Shown here piece after piece: positions 14,138-26,599 of a stretch of DNA of 64,000 nucleotides. Position 1 is the stretch's first letter, and each line of letters begins with the position of its first letter. The position numbers and the translations under genes were made by a program. Where the stretch lies: assembly GCA_025642075.2 (NCBI GenBank), contig JAODUO010001074.1, positions 72,501 to 136,500 of the forward strand, written 5' to 3'. This stretch comes from Ridgeia piscesae. Its lineage: Eukaryota; Annelida; Polychaeta; Sabellida; Siboglinidae. A model generated the notes under the pieces. It did no database searches, was not told where the DNA came from, and saw only the letters and a list, made by a program, of their open reading frames with translations.

Positions 14138-14690
14138 TTCGCCCGGCACACTTCTTCAAAGCAACGTTCTCATAATATATTTAAATACGTTAATCATAAA
14201 TCGATGTCTAAACAACATTAACGTTTAATGTCATAACATTGACCGAGCGTAATCGCATAACAACGTTTGTACGATTGTAATATTAATAACACACTGTTAA
14301 AGCAGACATCATTTACAAATGGCGTACAAACGAGTCTTGAATTAACAAACACACGTATCCACACTGCCTGTATCAGGTCTAACCCCTTGGTATCTTCCCA
14401 TATGAACACACCGTCCATATGGGGTCTGACTCTTCCCCTGTCTGCAATGTACGTAAGTAGCGTGTGGTAAGCAGCGGCCTAGAACCCCGCTGCAAGTCGA
14501 TAGGCCTATACATACATGCATACGGTGTTCACAATCACTGTCGCCATCCGTAAATGACACGCTGACGGCCTCGCGCAATTATTGCATTGGTTGGGCATTG
14601 AATGCACCTGAATTATACACGGAACTGCCGTCGGACCTCCCATACATACAAGACGCATACAGAGTTTGAACCAACACGCAGGATATTAGA

Positions 14691-15080
14691 CTATGTACAT
14701 TCCCGCAGCAAATTGTACAAATGGAATATATCAGCAACGAAACGACGTAGTTGCACAGGCGTGGGAGCGGGGTGAATGTTGAGGGAATGAGTCTCGGCGA
14801 AACCATCCAACTGCACCGCACTGACGCTCACAACAGTTCCAACTGACTTTACAGGATTCACAAAATTTCCAACAGCACCCAGTTGCCGAATGCTAAACAT
14901 AATATCATCAGCCTTCCACCAAAAACAGTGGGTGACTGAAACTTTCAAAGCCTCACAGTAACAACTCCCTTGAGTAGCACTGCTATATGCTGAATCCAAA
15001 ATAAAACATAATATTCTCTCACCGTGCAGCTGACGTGGCCTGATATTCTGCCTTTGTCTGTATCGCAATATCGGCTTCAT
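14691..15080 (-). CDS. Unrecognised 129-codon ORF with one exon-like part
   Basis: The middle part (HCFWWKADDIMFSIRQLGAV then GNFVNP) is bounded by an acceptor-like TTTTGGATTCAG and a good donor GTAAAGTCAG (about 14,850). That would make a 130-bp exon. No family is recognised. Confidence 0.15.
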   Translation of the reverse strand: MKPILRYRQRQNIRPRQLHGERILCFILDSAYSSATQGSCYCEALKVSVTHCFWWKADDIMFSIRQLGAVGNFVNPVKSVGTVVSVSAVQLDGFAETHSLNIHPAPTPVQLRRFVADIFHLYNLLRECT

Positions 15081-15089
15081 TTCACGTCG

Positions 15090-16100
15090 ACCCAGTAAAC
15101 AGGGACTCTCGGATTTGGATTCGCTGTGTTGGAGTCCAAAACTACTTCAATCTCCAGTGGACCATCCGTCGGGATTCATCCACGGACTACGACGAATCTT
15201 TGCCACAACCCGACTGGTCACTCCCACAGCCTATCGACGACACGCGTGGGTGCACACGGAACAGTTACATTGGCACCGCCACGCCAGGCGTTGCAATGAA
15301 GACGCAATGTTCTCGTTGTCCGGGTCGGTCCCTCCCGCTCACATACCCGTGGTGTGCGCTGGTTCCACGCCGCTCATCGAATCTCTTTTGTTACCCGTCG
15401 ACCGAGGCTCGAAGCTCGCTATAGCGTTCGCGCGAGGAAATGTGATGAAATGTTAACGATTATTCGCGGAAGCGACGACAAAGAGGCCAATCCCGGGTCA
15501 CCTGTGTTGTTTTGTTTCACCTGATGCAGAGTAGTCTGCGCCTACGGGTTGGCTTGTTAGTGGGAAAACGAAATGATGCCGGGTTATAACTGAAGGGTTC
15601 AACCCCGGCTTGTTTATGTCTTGTGTCAGTCACGTCTTTGCACGGTCCTCATCTACCTATAATTGAGTTTGTGCATTTTTAAAATAACATTTTCCTTCTT
15701 GACCGCTTGGACTTCTGGCATCAACCATACTTTTAGGAATTAATCTATTATTTCACGGGTACGAGGTAAGACTTCTATTTAATTTTGAACCACAACGCAC
15801 GTGGCTGACGCAGTTTTCAACGTTTGAGCGAGCACCTTCTATGTATATTTAGTGATGCTGTATGCTTTTTAATGTTTGACAAATATTATTATTGCGACTG
15901 TCACAAGTAATGTAGGCCAGGGATGGTTGTAATTTTTTTTAACCGATTTTGTCTTTGTAATACACATTTTTTCTCTAAGAATCTTTGTTGAAAATTTACT
16001 TTAATCTAAAATGAGTGTACGGATATTAATATTGTTGACAACAGCCTTATTCAAATATATATTTTGGGGATTCAAAAAGGGTGTCTCATGTGACAACTTC
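15090..16100. other. Intergenic, nothing firm
   Basis: A plus-strand frame at 15115-15456 overlaps two others with protein-like wording, but no one frame has good start, splice or family support. Confidence 0.35.
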
Positions 16101-16108
16101 CCCACGTC

Positions 16109-16416
16109 GGGGTTGGTTGTTACACTATATGGGGAAACTGGGGATGGTTGTTACAAAATGTTACGACTTAAAATTAAATAATGTATTTACGTACTGCCAA
16201 TTGCTAAAATGCTTTCTAAAATTACCACGTTACGCATAATTAACGTGTTTTAATCACACGCTACATTAAAACAATATTTTGGAACATTGGCCCATTTCAG
16301 CATAGCGTATCTTGACATGCATAAAATAGACATAAACGTAAGCAATTTATCGAAGGATAACATATTCGCCAATATTTACTATGTCTCATATTATAAGCGA
16401 TGTAACAACCAACCCC
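16109..16416. repeat. 15-bp perfect inverted repeat
   Basis: GGGGTTGGTTGTTAC (16109-16123) and GTAACAACCAACCCC (16402-16416). A further direct variant GGGGATGGTTGTTAC lies at 16139, and GGGATGGTTGTAAT at about 15,921. It may be a decayed inverted-repeat element. Confidence 0.4.
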
Positions 16417-17054
16417 AACAATTTCGTGAAGACATACCCTAACAATGAAGATTTTTTTTCAACATACAATGCTTGAAGTGACACTTGTTGGGCGAACGAG
16501 TTTGATGTAATACATTTGGAAGGATATTAAAAACAAATTTGGCAAGAACGATTGCTTATTTTTATAATAGAGATAATGTTGAATAACGTATACATATTTT
16601 GGTGGTTTTTATAAACTAGTTATCCGTTGAAGGTCGATTGTAAGTGATGTGCTTGCTTTTCCAAATTAAGCCATAGGTAGTTTGGGATAAGTCTGGCATT
16701 ACCTCACTGGTCATGCATTGGTTGCTAAGCAACTGGTTCCAAATGTACTTCTATATTTTTAGATTTGTGACTTACAGATTCGGATCGCCCCCGTCTGATA
16801 GTTGTAATATGCTTTGTTCCCCCATAATTCCCTTTTTGCCACATGTTTGGTCCTTTCATACACCATTAAAATGGCGGATATCACCGGCGTGACATTACAA
16901 TTAAGTTATTCTTAGTCGTTAAAAACAGTAGCAACAGAAATAACTGTACGCAATCAGCGGCGGGCGCTGTTAAAATACTAGATCACAGCACGACCAAGAA
17001 TATCGTTCTCATCAATGCAAATACGTCGTTAAATTATTGGAACTATTTAGAAAT

Positions 17055-17172
17055 ATGGCGGAACTTCCGGCAGGCGCATCTACCAGAACCGGAACCGGAA
17101 GCAGCTGCGGCGCCAAACAAGTGTATTTCGTGGCGAACGAGCAGCTAAACGGTCCGTTTGTGGCACTGAAAG
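17055..17172 (+). CDS. Possible first coding exon with YY1/ETS promoter context, unrecognised
   Basis: ATG at 17055 lies in AAATATGGCGGAACTTCCGG, which combines a YY1-type word over the start codon with an ETS word just after it; both are common at housekeeping gene starts in animals. The frame gives MAELPAGASTRTGTGSS and then KQVYFVANEQLNGPFVALK, 39 codons, with a possible donor AAAG|GTTGGT. Without splicing it stops five codons later. A second ATGGCG (16871) precedes it. I do not recognise the protein. Confidence 0.28.
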
Positions 17173-17370
17173 GTTGGTGTGTCGTCTGACAGCGTCGGCC
17201 ATCAATAATGGAGGCAGGTTAGTTGAGCCGAGACGAGCAGCACCGAAACACCACCACGCTCTACCGCGCACCAAACGCTATTAGACCGAGTCAATCCACG
17301 CTCGGAAAGGGGTCGGTCTCAAATAAATTGTCACCGTATTCATGATGACTTGTTAAAGGGATTATCTGGT

Positions 17371-17802
17371 ACACGAAAGGGATTCTTTCGTGTCCCAAGT
17401 TATTACTAAAAGGGATTTTGTTGTTGTTTAAAACTCTTTGAAAAGTACACCATCTTTTATTAGCATAACTATTTCACATAACCCTATGCCTTCATTTAAT
17501 TACATTTATGTTTTATTAGTCACTAATGGCCCTGATAATATCTCGAACAGAATCCCTTTCGTGTCCAAAATAACTCCGCCTATGTTGAGTTTCTAGTAAG
17601 ATCCGCCTATGTTTCCGTGTATGGCGTGGTTATTCATGATTAATAAAATACAAATCTAGTGAAACAAAGGGACATAATTACGTGAAGTAATTATGCTAAT
17701 ATGATTATGCTAATATGATTACACGTACATACATTATAAAGAGCTTAAAGTGATCATTATAATTTATGAAACGAAAGAACCCCTTTCGGTCCCAAAGAAT
17801 AC
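17371..17802. repeat. Short repeated hairpin motif (CTTTCGTGTCC), three copies
   Basis: ACACGAAAG-GGATT-CTTTCGTGTCCC at 17371-17396 forms a perfect 9-bp stem. Related words AATCCCTTTCGTGTCCAAAA (17550-17569) and GAAAGAACCCCTTTCGGTCC (about 17,773-17,792) recur in the next 430 bp. Confidence 0.4.
17689..17720. promoter_or_regulatory. Tandem POU-type octamers
   Basis: ATTATGCTAATATG occurs twice in tandem, giving two ATGCTAAT octamer-like words. Confidence 0.25.
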
Positions 17803-17809
17803 CATTAAG

Positions 17810-18800
17810 CGTGTAATAAATTACAAGAAAAAGTTTATTAAAATTAAAAGTGGTTGAAAGTGGAAGTGTGTAATGATTATTCGAGCAATTTAATATAGAA
17901 GTACGCTTTATTTAAGCTGTCCTACACCTATTGTTTATGTGCGCAAATCATCATTATAAGTGATGTATATCACTGACAACGTCAATGATAACATGAGTAA
18001 CATTTATTAAAGTAATTTTCTAGATATTGTTTTCAAGTAATTGCAATCGACCGCTCGAGCTACCATGTTTTTTGAAAAGCACGTAAAACGTACATTTTCA
18101 GCTTCAAACACATCACAGCAGTAATTGTGATAAGTGTTTAATATGTGCTGTATAGTGTTTGCACTACCAGTATTAAGTACCATCAACATCAACTAAACGA
18201 TGGTCTGCATTAACAGATCATGACGGGTATACCGAATCTTTTTATAATACCTAATAATGTGGCGTAATACACCCGCTAAATGAGGTAACACATTTTTGTA
18301 TGTCAAATAAGAAACGGATCAGACTTTGTGATTGCATTACATCGTGTAGTGTGTAAATTGTCTGTAGATATTTATCATATAGAGTACCTGCGTACAATGG
18401 TACAATGCAGCTTAAAAACTGTGTTCTTGACCTTTCGTCTGACGTTATTAGTGTATGCTAAACGGTGTTGATCCTAGCGATGAGCTCCCTAGTCGCAGGT
18501 TTTAATAAACGGTCGTCTGATTTAATAGCAATGTCGTTATCTTGCTAAAGAACTGGGATCACTTCGCTATAATTATTTGCATATTTATCACGATACCCCC
18601 TCACTTCAAATGATGTAATTAATGGTCATATGCTGATAGGTCTACATCGATTAATTCGTATTCCTTAAAAAAATCCTTGTTAAGTTTTGTAGTCAGCAAA
18701 AAAAACCGTAGGTCACCTTTCTTTCCAATTCGGCGGTAACAGAACTGTAAATAGTAGTCTCGTTGACGACGTTCAGTAACTCATAATATATTATGCAGTA
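17810..18800. other. Intergenic, nothing recognised
   Basis: AT-rich unique DNA. Confidence 0.4.
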
Positions 18801-18975
18801 TGTGCACAGTGGTGCAATGGCTAGAACTTCGGATTCTCGACTAAGAGAACCCGGGTTCGAATCATATGCTGCCGTGTCAATTTTTGGGCAACGTCGTTCA
18901 CTCTACATTGCTCCAATTTATTTAGCTATAATTATGGACTAATATCCAGCTATAGATAGTGATGGAGCAGGTCTG
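18800..18975 (+). mobile_element. tRNA-derived SINE, 3'-truncated copy
   Basis: Box A TGGTGCAATGG at 18810-18820 and box B GGTTCGAATC at 18854-18863 are spaced as in a tRNA gene. The body continues with the CACTCTACATTGCTC word shared with the other copies. Similarity fades after about 18,970, so the 3' part is missing or diverged. Confidence 0.65.
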
Positions 18976-19122
18976 CTAAGTATAAAGAACACGTATAAAG
19001 TGCCGTGATCAGTCCCTAGGGTTGGCAACAGCGCTATATGTGAACTAACATTATACCCCGACCAACAGTTTGTTTGTGATACGATTTTCCCAGCACATTC
19101 AGATAAGTATTGATTAAAAACA

Positions 19123-20803
19123 ACGACACACACTACCACACACACTACCACACACAATACCACACACTACCACGCACATACACACTACCACGCATACTCC
19201 ACGCATACATCTCCCGTACACTACCACACATACACTACCACACACAATACCACACACTACCACGCACATACACACTACCACGCACATACACACTACCACG
19301 CCACACACACCACTAACACACTGCACCACTACACACTACCACGCACATACACACTACCACGCACATCACACTACCACGCACTACACACACGCCATCACAC
19401 TACACACACACTCCACGCACACACACTACCATGCAACACACTACACACATACCACTCCCGCACATACACACTACCAGCACATACACACTACCACGCCATC
19501 ACTACGCACTACACATACACGCACATACCACTACCAGCACCACTCCAGCACATCACACTCACGCCATACCATACCGCACACATCCACACACTACCACGCA
19601 CATACACTACGCACTACACTCACGCACATCGCATACACTACCATCACAACACACACACACACACCACACACACTACCATGCATAATCACACCACACTCAC
19701 TACACGCACATACACACTACCACGCACATACACATACCATCACACTCACACACATCACACAATACACCACATACACACTACCACGCACATACACTCAGCC
19801 ATACCTACCACGCACATACACACTAACACGCACTACACACTACCACGCACATACCACTTCCGCACATACACACTACACGCACATAATACACTGCACATAC
19901 CACACACACACACACACATACACACACCACCACACACACTACACGCACATACACACTACACCAATACACACTACCACGCACATACACACTACCACGCACA
20001 TACACACTACCACGCACATACACACACCTACCACGCATAAACACATACACACGCACATCACACACTACCAACACGCACACCATACACACTACCACGCACA
20101 TAACACTACCAGCACATACACACTACCACACATACACACTACACACCACATACACACTACCACGCACAACACTACCACGCACATACACACTACCACATCA
20201 CACTACCACCACATACACACTACCACGCACATACACACTACCACGACATACACACTACCAGCACATACACACTACCACACTACAACACACTACCACGCAC
20301 ATACACACTACCACGCACATACCACTACCACGCACATACACACTACCACATACACACTACCACGACTACACTCCAGCATACCACTACCACGCACATACCA
20401 CTACCACGCACATACACACTACCACCACATACACACTACACGCACATACACTACCACGCACATACACACTACCACGCACATACACACTACCACGCACATA
20501 TACTACACGCACTACACACTACACGCACATACACATACCACGCACATCACACTACCACGCACTACACTACAGCACATACACTACCACGCACATACACACT
20601 ACCACGCACATACACTACCACACAAACACTACCACAATACACACTACACCACACACACTACCACGCACATACACTACCACGCACATCACACACACTACCA
20701 CACACACTACCACGCACATACACACTACCATGCACATACAACTACCACGCACACACCTACCAGCACACGCACACACACACACACACCACACACACACACA
20801 CTA

Positions 20804-20881
<78 letters not shown>

Positions 20882-21818
20882 ACGCACATACACACTACCA
20901 GCACATACACACTACCACGCACATACACACTACCACACACATACACACTACCACGCACATACACACTACAGACTACACACTACCACGCACATACACACTA
21001 CCACACACATACACACTACCACGCACATACACACTACCAAGAACATACACACTACCACGCACATACACACTACCACACACATACACACTACCACGCACAT
21101 ACACACTACCACGCACATACACACTACCACGCACATACACACTACCACACATACACACTACCACGCACATACACACTACCACGCACATACACACTACCAC
21201 GCACATACACACTACCACGCACATACACACTACCACGCACATACACACTACCACGCACATACACACTACCACGCACATACACACTACCACGCACATACAC
21301 ATACCACGCACATACACATACCAGCACATACACACTACCACCACATCACTACGCATACACACCACAACACTACACGCACATACCACTACCACGCACACAC
21401 ACTACCACGCACATACACACTACCACGCACTACACACACCACACACACACACTACCACGCACATACACACTACCACGCACATACACACTACCACGCACAC
21501 ACACACTACCACGCACATAACACTACCACGCACATACACACTACCACGCACATACACACTACCACGCACATACACACTACCACGCACACACACACTACCA
21601 CGCACATAACACTACCACGCACATACACACTACCACGCACGTACACACTACCACGCACACACACACTACCACGCACATACACACTACCACGCACATACAC
21701 ACTACCACACACGTACACACTACCACGCACATACACACTACCACGTACATACACACTACCACACACATACACACTACCACGCACATACACACTACCACGC
21801 ACATACACACTACCACCA
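19123..21818. repeat. 18-bp minisatellite array (CATACACACTACCACGCA), 2.7 kb
   Basis: Units are nearly perfect from about 20,880 to 21,818 but carry many one- to three-base losses from 19,123 to 20,800. A pure CA run interrupts at 20808-20878. The frames over it, including the 372-codon one at 20730-21848, encode only the repeat (THIHTT). I treat it as non-coding. Confidence 0.9.
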
Positions 21819-23100
21819 CACTCGGGTGTTTCCAACTCGCCAGCATAAAGTTGGGTGGGGTGAGACGCCGGATTAAGGATAAGTGATGCTTATTCCTTTA
21901 AGTATAATTAGACCGGATTTTTTTCTCAAATTAAGTATGTGCGAACTATATAAATGGACCTCCGCAGTAAATGACATTTAAAGTGTAATATTCTGAAATG
22001 GAAAATTATACAAACATGTTTCTCAAAGCAGTGTTAGAATAGTGTTGCCCATGTCGAGTTATTTATATAAATACGTTTTGTCACATTTTTGCGCGGTTTT
22101 GTTGTTTTTCTAGAATCTAGAACCGACAGCAGTCGGTCTCTTCTACCTAACGTAACATATCGAAAAGTAATTTTTCACAGGGTTTGCATTTTCAAAGTAT
22201 GGAAAACGGACTCCGGTCCTGATAAATATCAAATTAGTAAACACACTTAGTATAATTCAGTTCCTTCTGAAAGTGTTGACACTGCATTCACAGTAACTGT
22301 TCTCACGGTTCCTGATTGCACCAATTAATACAACAGTTTAAATGCTGCCCTATCGCAGACTCTGGCACATGATGTGTGTAACCGGCTCCTCTTGGGCGGT
22401 TCCATTTTAATCGTTTTGGTGGCTCTTCCAATGTTGACCCCCACATCTAGGTCTTAGTTGTAATAGCGCAGTATCTTTACAACGTATAGAAACAACAACA
22501 TACGACGAATAACTCCCATATTTGTTGATGTTAATAACCGTGGTATTAGCAACAACCATGGCCAATATTTGCCTCATTGAGCCATTCTGGTGCAGATAAA
22601 TTGTGAATCATAGATCGCATCACGTCCCTATACATCCACGCGATGACATTTACAATTATGAGCCGCCCTACATTAAACCAATGCCCTGTATTTCGTATAC
22701 AAACTCTGGCTGATCATCGTTTCCTGTTCAAAGTATTTTACACAGATGACGACGGCAATATAACTGGAAATAGTTCGCATTACTTACTTGTATGTGTGTG
22801 ATGTGTTAGTCTCAACACGATAACAGCGCCAAAGCCGCGCTGTTTTGCAGTTTTCCCCCGTCAGTTGCGCTTTCACGCGTGGCTGAACATGTTATTCGCG
22901 CATTGTATAATTCATAGGTGATATGGCGGTGTTAACGCGCCAGTGCTGTTATTAATAGACCGTGTAATTGTCTACACATTCGCACGAACAAAAGAAACGT
23001 TTTGTCTGATGATGGTAATCGTTTAGGACGTTGCGATGGTTTTCATTGGAGCGTGACGCGGTTATGGACACGTATGACTTGGCTTCCTCTGTGACACTCC
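21819..23100. other. Intergenic, nothing recognised
   Basis: Unique sequence, CpG-richer after 22,830. No supported exon. Confidence 0.4.
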
Positions 23101-23104
23101 GTCG

Positions 23105-23160
23105 TGACGTCACAGGCGAACTTTGATTGTCACGTGAATTATTAAATAATTACTTCACGT
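23105..23160. promoter_or_regulatory. CRE palindrome followed by an imperfect palindrome
   Basis: TGACGTCA at 23105-23112, then CACGTGAATTATT / AATAATTACTTCACGT at 23131-23160, which forms an imperfect palindrome with a CACGTG E-box. Confidence 0.25.
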
Positions 23161-23164
23161 CGCA

Positions 23165-24540
23165 AAGCAGAACAAATATTTATTATGACCAATGAGTTGC
23201 ACGGATAATTATTTATAGAATTGTCAATAATAATAAACGGATTCTAGTATGCAACCACTGGCTTCGTTATGATGTTTGAATTATATTTTATGATGCATAG
23301 CAAATGGGTAAAAATTGTAGAGAATTTTCTGTTGCAAAACTGGCTTTTCAGTTGCCGAAAAACCGCATCCAGGTACTTTCATATAAAATAAATGAACAGT
23401 GTTGTCAATCAACTGTATTGTGCCTGACAACACACTTATGGTTTTGTAAATATCGGGGAACACAAACCTGGATGTCGTTGCATTCGAGGTACATTAGTGC
23501 TATCCGTAGAGTGTAATGATACACCCAAAGGCATCTGAGCCGAGGAAGAGGCGTGGGAGAGAGTTGGGTAGGATAGGTACCCAGTATTTAGGGAAGGGCT
23601 GGGTATAGGATTAGCACAACTATTTTATAATGGGTGTATTTTTGTGTAACTTAAAGAAGTGTTTGGGAAAATCTTCAACAGCACCCCTTCCCTGTGTCCA
23701 TTCTTCAGATGTCAAGATCTGAGAGCGCGCGACAACAGGTTTAGACCCACAATATTCATTATTTAGAACCGACAGAAGCACAATTAAGCAGATTTTCAAT
23801 AGAAAAAACATAAGCATAATCAATTAAATAAGTTATGCAATTATAACGACTGAAAGGCCAAGAATTATATTCGTATTCAGGTCTGTCTGACTAGATTTAT
23901 TTTGGAAATATTGACAATTAAACGCACAAACGTCTAGGAAGTAAACTAATTCAAATATATAGGTACAACTTAAACATTAACAAAAGACATAAACACAAGG
24001 CTATTGAAGTTTCGAAATGGAACGCTTCAACACTTTGTGGAAACTAAAACATTACGACCGGCCCGATGAAAGAATAATTAAATTTACATGACAAATGTGC
24101 ACATCACATTTGTATGATATCGTTCTGAAAAAAAAGACTTTTTTGCGGCAACCTGTTGCTTAAATAAAACACATTTATCTACCGTGACTGATCTTTAGAA
24201 CGCCACCGCAAGCAACACGTAATGCGATAATTAACAATACGAGATTATTACGTAAAACCAAGTAGATAACATCTCATTTCTCCCAAACAAAAAACACTTT
24301 GCAACAAGAAAAACGATCATGGGAAATCATGCTGATTACAGGTATTGCAGTAATTACCGTCTGGAACCTGTCTGGCTCCTCTCCACGGGTCTATTGTTCG
24401 CGCTGGACTCGCTCATCAGTCCGGCGTCAGTCGTCTGAGCTAGTTTCACGGTTGACTGACCACGTCTCACTCTGGTCACTTCCGGTCCAACGAGCGGCGT
24501 CTTCGTCCCCGAGGCGTCGGTTAATCGGGGTCAAATTTGT
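23165..24540. other. Intergenic, nothing recognised
   Basis: Unique sequence; the short frames on either strand lack start, splice or domain support. Confidence 0.4.
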
Positions 24541-24549
24541 AGTTTCTGT

Positions 24550-24830
24550 CGGAAATTGCCATGCGTGAGCGTGTATGTCGCCGTGGAGAGCGTTTCCCCG
24601 TGACGTCACAGAACAGGTAGTTTGCAGTCGACGCGTGTTTGGCTTCGATTAAAGTCGCGTCGTTTTCGCGTTAGTGCTGTGAATGACCGGGCCGTTAAAG
24701 TGTCAACGCCGTTAGCATGACAATCGGAGCGTTGGTCACTCCCGTGCACGTGGCGACAACGCGTCACGTGGGCGCGACGTCTCGTAGACACGACGTCACG
24801 AAAGAGTAACGTCGCTCCAGGATCCGGGTT
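24550..24830. promoter_or_regulatory. CpG-rich patch with CRE and E-box words
   Basis: Many CpGs, one palindromic TGACGTCA (24600-24608), further GACGTCAC, and CACGTG words at about 24,750 and 24,766. It may be a promoter or enhancer, but no convincing exon was found on either side. Confidence 0.25.
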
Positions 24831-24839
24831 GTTCTTGGT

Positions 24840-25730
24840 GCGACCAGTAGCGTTATGTCCTCTTAAATATGCGAGTTCACGTTTTCTCACGTAAATATAG
24901 TTTACGATCAGAACAGTGATACGCGCATTAGGGGTGACAGAACAGCGCTCAAACAGTGTTGTTAAAAAAAACGTTTTCTCACCTTTTGTAGAGTAAATAT
25001 ATTGCTTAGAAAGTAAAACGTAATAGGCGCGTAACACATAAATTAAATGGATAAAATATTTCGTTTTGATGTTTTGCACCTAAAGGAACATTTCCGTTTG
25101 CAGATAAACTCAACATTTTCACGTCAATGCTTAAGTGAGATTGCAATGTAAAAATTGAAGATTCTAATAAAATGTCGGATATTCTATCTTACTCAAGGCG
25201 GATAGCTAGAACATTAAGCGTCGAATAATGCGCCGGCATGACGCGCAAGTTTGATTGACACGTATATTAATTAGCCGGTGCATTTACTTCTTTCTCAATT
25301 TTCTATTCGATTCAGAATCTGAGTGAGATATCAGTATGCATAAACAACTACTATAATGCTCTCCCATGCCTCATGTTGTGTAACGATTCTAAACGTTTAA
25401 GCAATAATGCAAATTTAACGATTAGTAACGTCGGAAACTGCTGTACAGGATGTTGGGCTGTGGATATAAATATATCAAAATGTACACATACATAATGTGT
25501 GGCTTAAATCCGATGATATCAACAGATGAAGATTTGAAGGTACAGGTTTGCGAAAAAGACGATGTAACCATGGCAACCTCACCCCCGACGACAAGGAAAC
25601 CAAGAGGAGAATAACACTACAAAAACAACTTTTTTAATTGAAAGTGGCACAATAAGCTGAACATAATTTTAATTACAATAGTTAACACATTGGTTCATGG
25701 AGTGTCTTCAAAATAATTAACACATTTTCG
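24840..25730. other. Intergenic, nothing recognised
   Basis: The 157-codon minus frame (24606-25079) shows no features and runs through CpG-rich sequence. Confidence 0.4.
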
Positions 25731-25732
25731 CA

Positions 25733-26060
25733 GCCGTGTCGTCGTAACTTCTGATTTATTAGGGGAACTAATATACATCTGCCCCACCGAAATGCCAAAG
25801 ACATGCAGCTATCCAGTTGCCCCCTGTTCCTGTGCCTATGGCTAAGCGCCAGTGTTTCAAGACGTTTGTGGGCGCGTGTGTGTGTGCGTGTGCACGTGCG
25901 TGTGTGCGTGTTGTTGACAAATGTTCGCAACTGTCTCGCCGTAAGTACTTTTATTTCTGATTTACCGGGGTGGGCAGAACCACATGCCTGCCTCCTCACC
26001 GAAATTCCAGTGGGCTATAGCCCCTTTTGCTCCCTTGTTCTCCTGCCCAAGCTATGGTTA
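25733..26060. repeat. Diverged direct duplicate around a GTGTGC stretch
   Basis: 25733-25843 and 25936-26060 share TTCTGATTTA.YRGGG, CCGAAATKCCA, CTAT.G and GCCCCYTKTTC words in the same order, separated by a GTGTGCGTG stretch (25868-25915). The 99-codon plus frame across it begins like a signal peptide but crosses the repeat. Confidence 0.4.
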
Positions 26061-26490
26061 TGCGGGAGTCGGTGTGACAATGTAAAAATTACACTGATTT
26101 AGAATATTGATCAGAATGCCAACATGTTGGACTTGACTTGAAGTTGACAGACTCAGTCTCAGACTCAGTCAGACTTTGTCTTTGACCCGAGTCCGAGAGT
26201 GAAAGTCAATAACCACTCGTAATAATACACTTCGTATAACTAACAGTATCGTTATGTATTCCACCAGCAGATTAAGTAGCAACTATATGTTACCACGGCA
26301 TAGACAGAGCGTTCAAAAATGTCATAAATACATACCTTTTATTTGCAGTCACACGCGGGACGTCGCCATAGAAACCCAACCAGAATGCCGCTTGACCTTT
26401 GACGCCGATTACTAACTGTGACGTAATATTTTCGTGTACAACAGGGAGCAGTAATATTTCTTATGTCCAATGTAATTACTAACTAAATAG

Positions 26491-26583
<93 letters not shown>

Positions 26584-26597
26584 TGTGTGTGTGTTTA
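26491..26597. repeat. GT then GTGC array
   Basis: GT at 26493-26540, GTGC at 26541-26584, and a short GT end. The 131-codon frame at 26495-26890 starts in the repeat and has no recognisable continuation. Confidence 0.85.
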
Positions 26598-26599
26598 CG

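Noticed and set aside
18800..18880. Genuine tRNA gene at the box A/B pair
   Set aside because: The body continues with words shared by the other SINE copies, and no full cloverleaf with acceptor stem is present.
20730..21848. 372-codon frame rich in His and Thr
   Set aside because: It is only the translation of the 18-bp and CA arrays.
24606..25079. 157-codon minus ORF
   Set aside because: No recognisable features; composition follows CpG-rich then AT-rich background.
25803..26102. Plus ORF starting like a signal peptide (MQLSSCPLFLCLWLSASVS)
   Set aside because: It crosses a GTGTGC stretch and a diverged duplicate, with no promoter or splice support.
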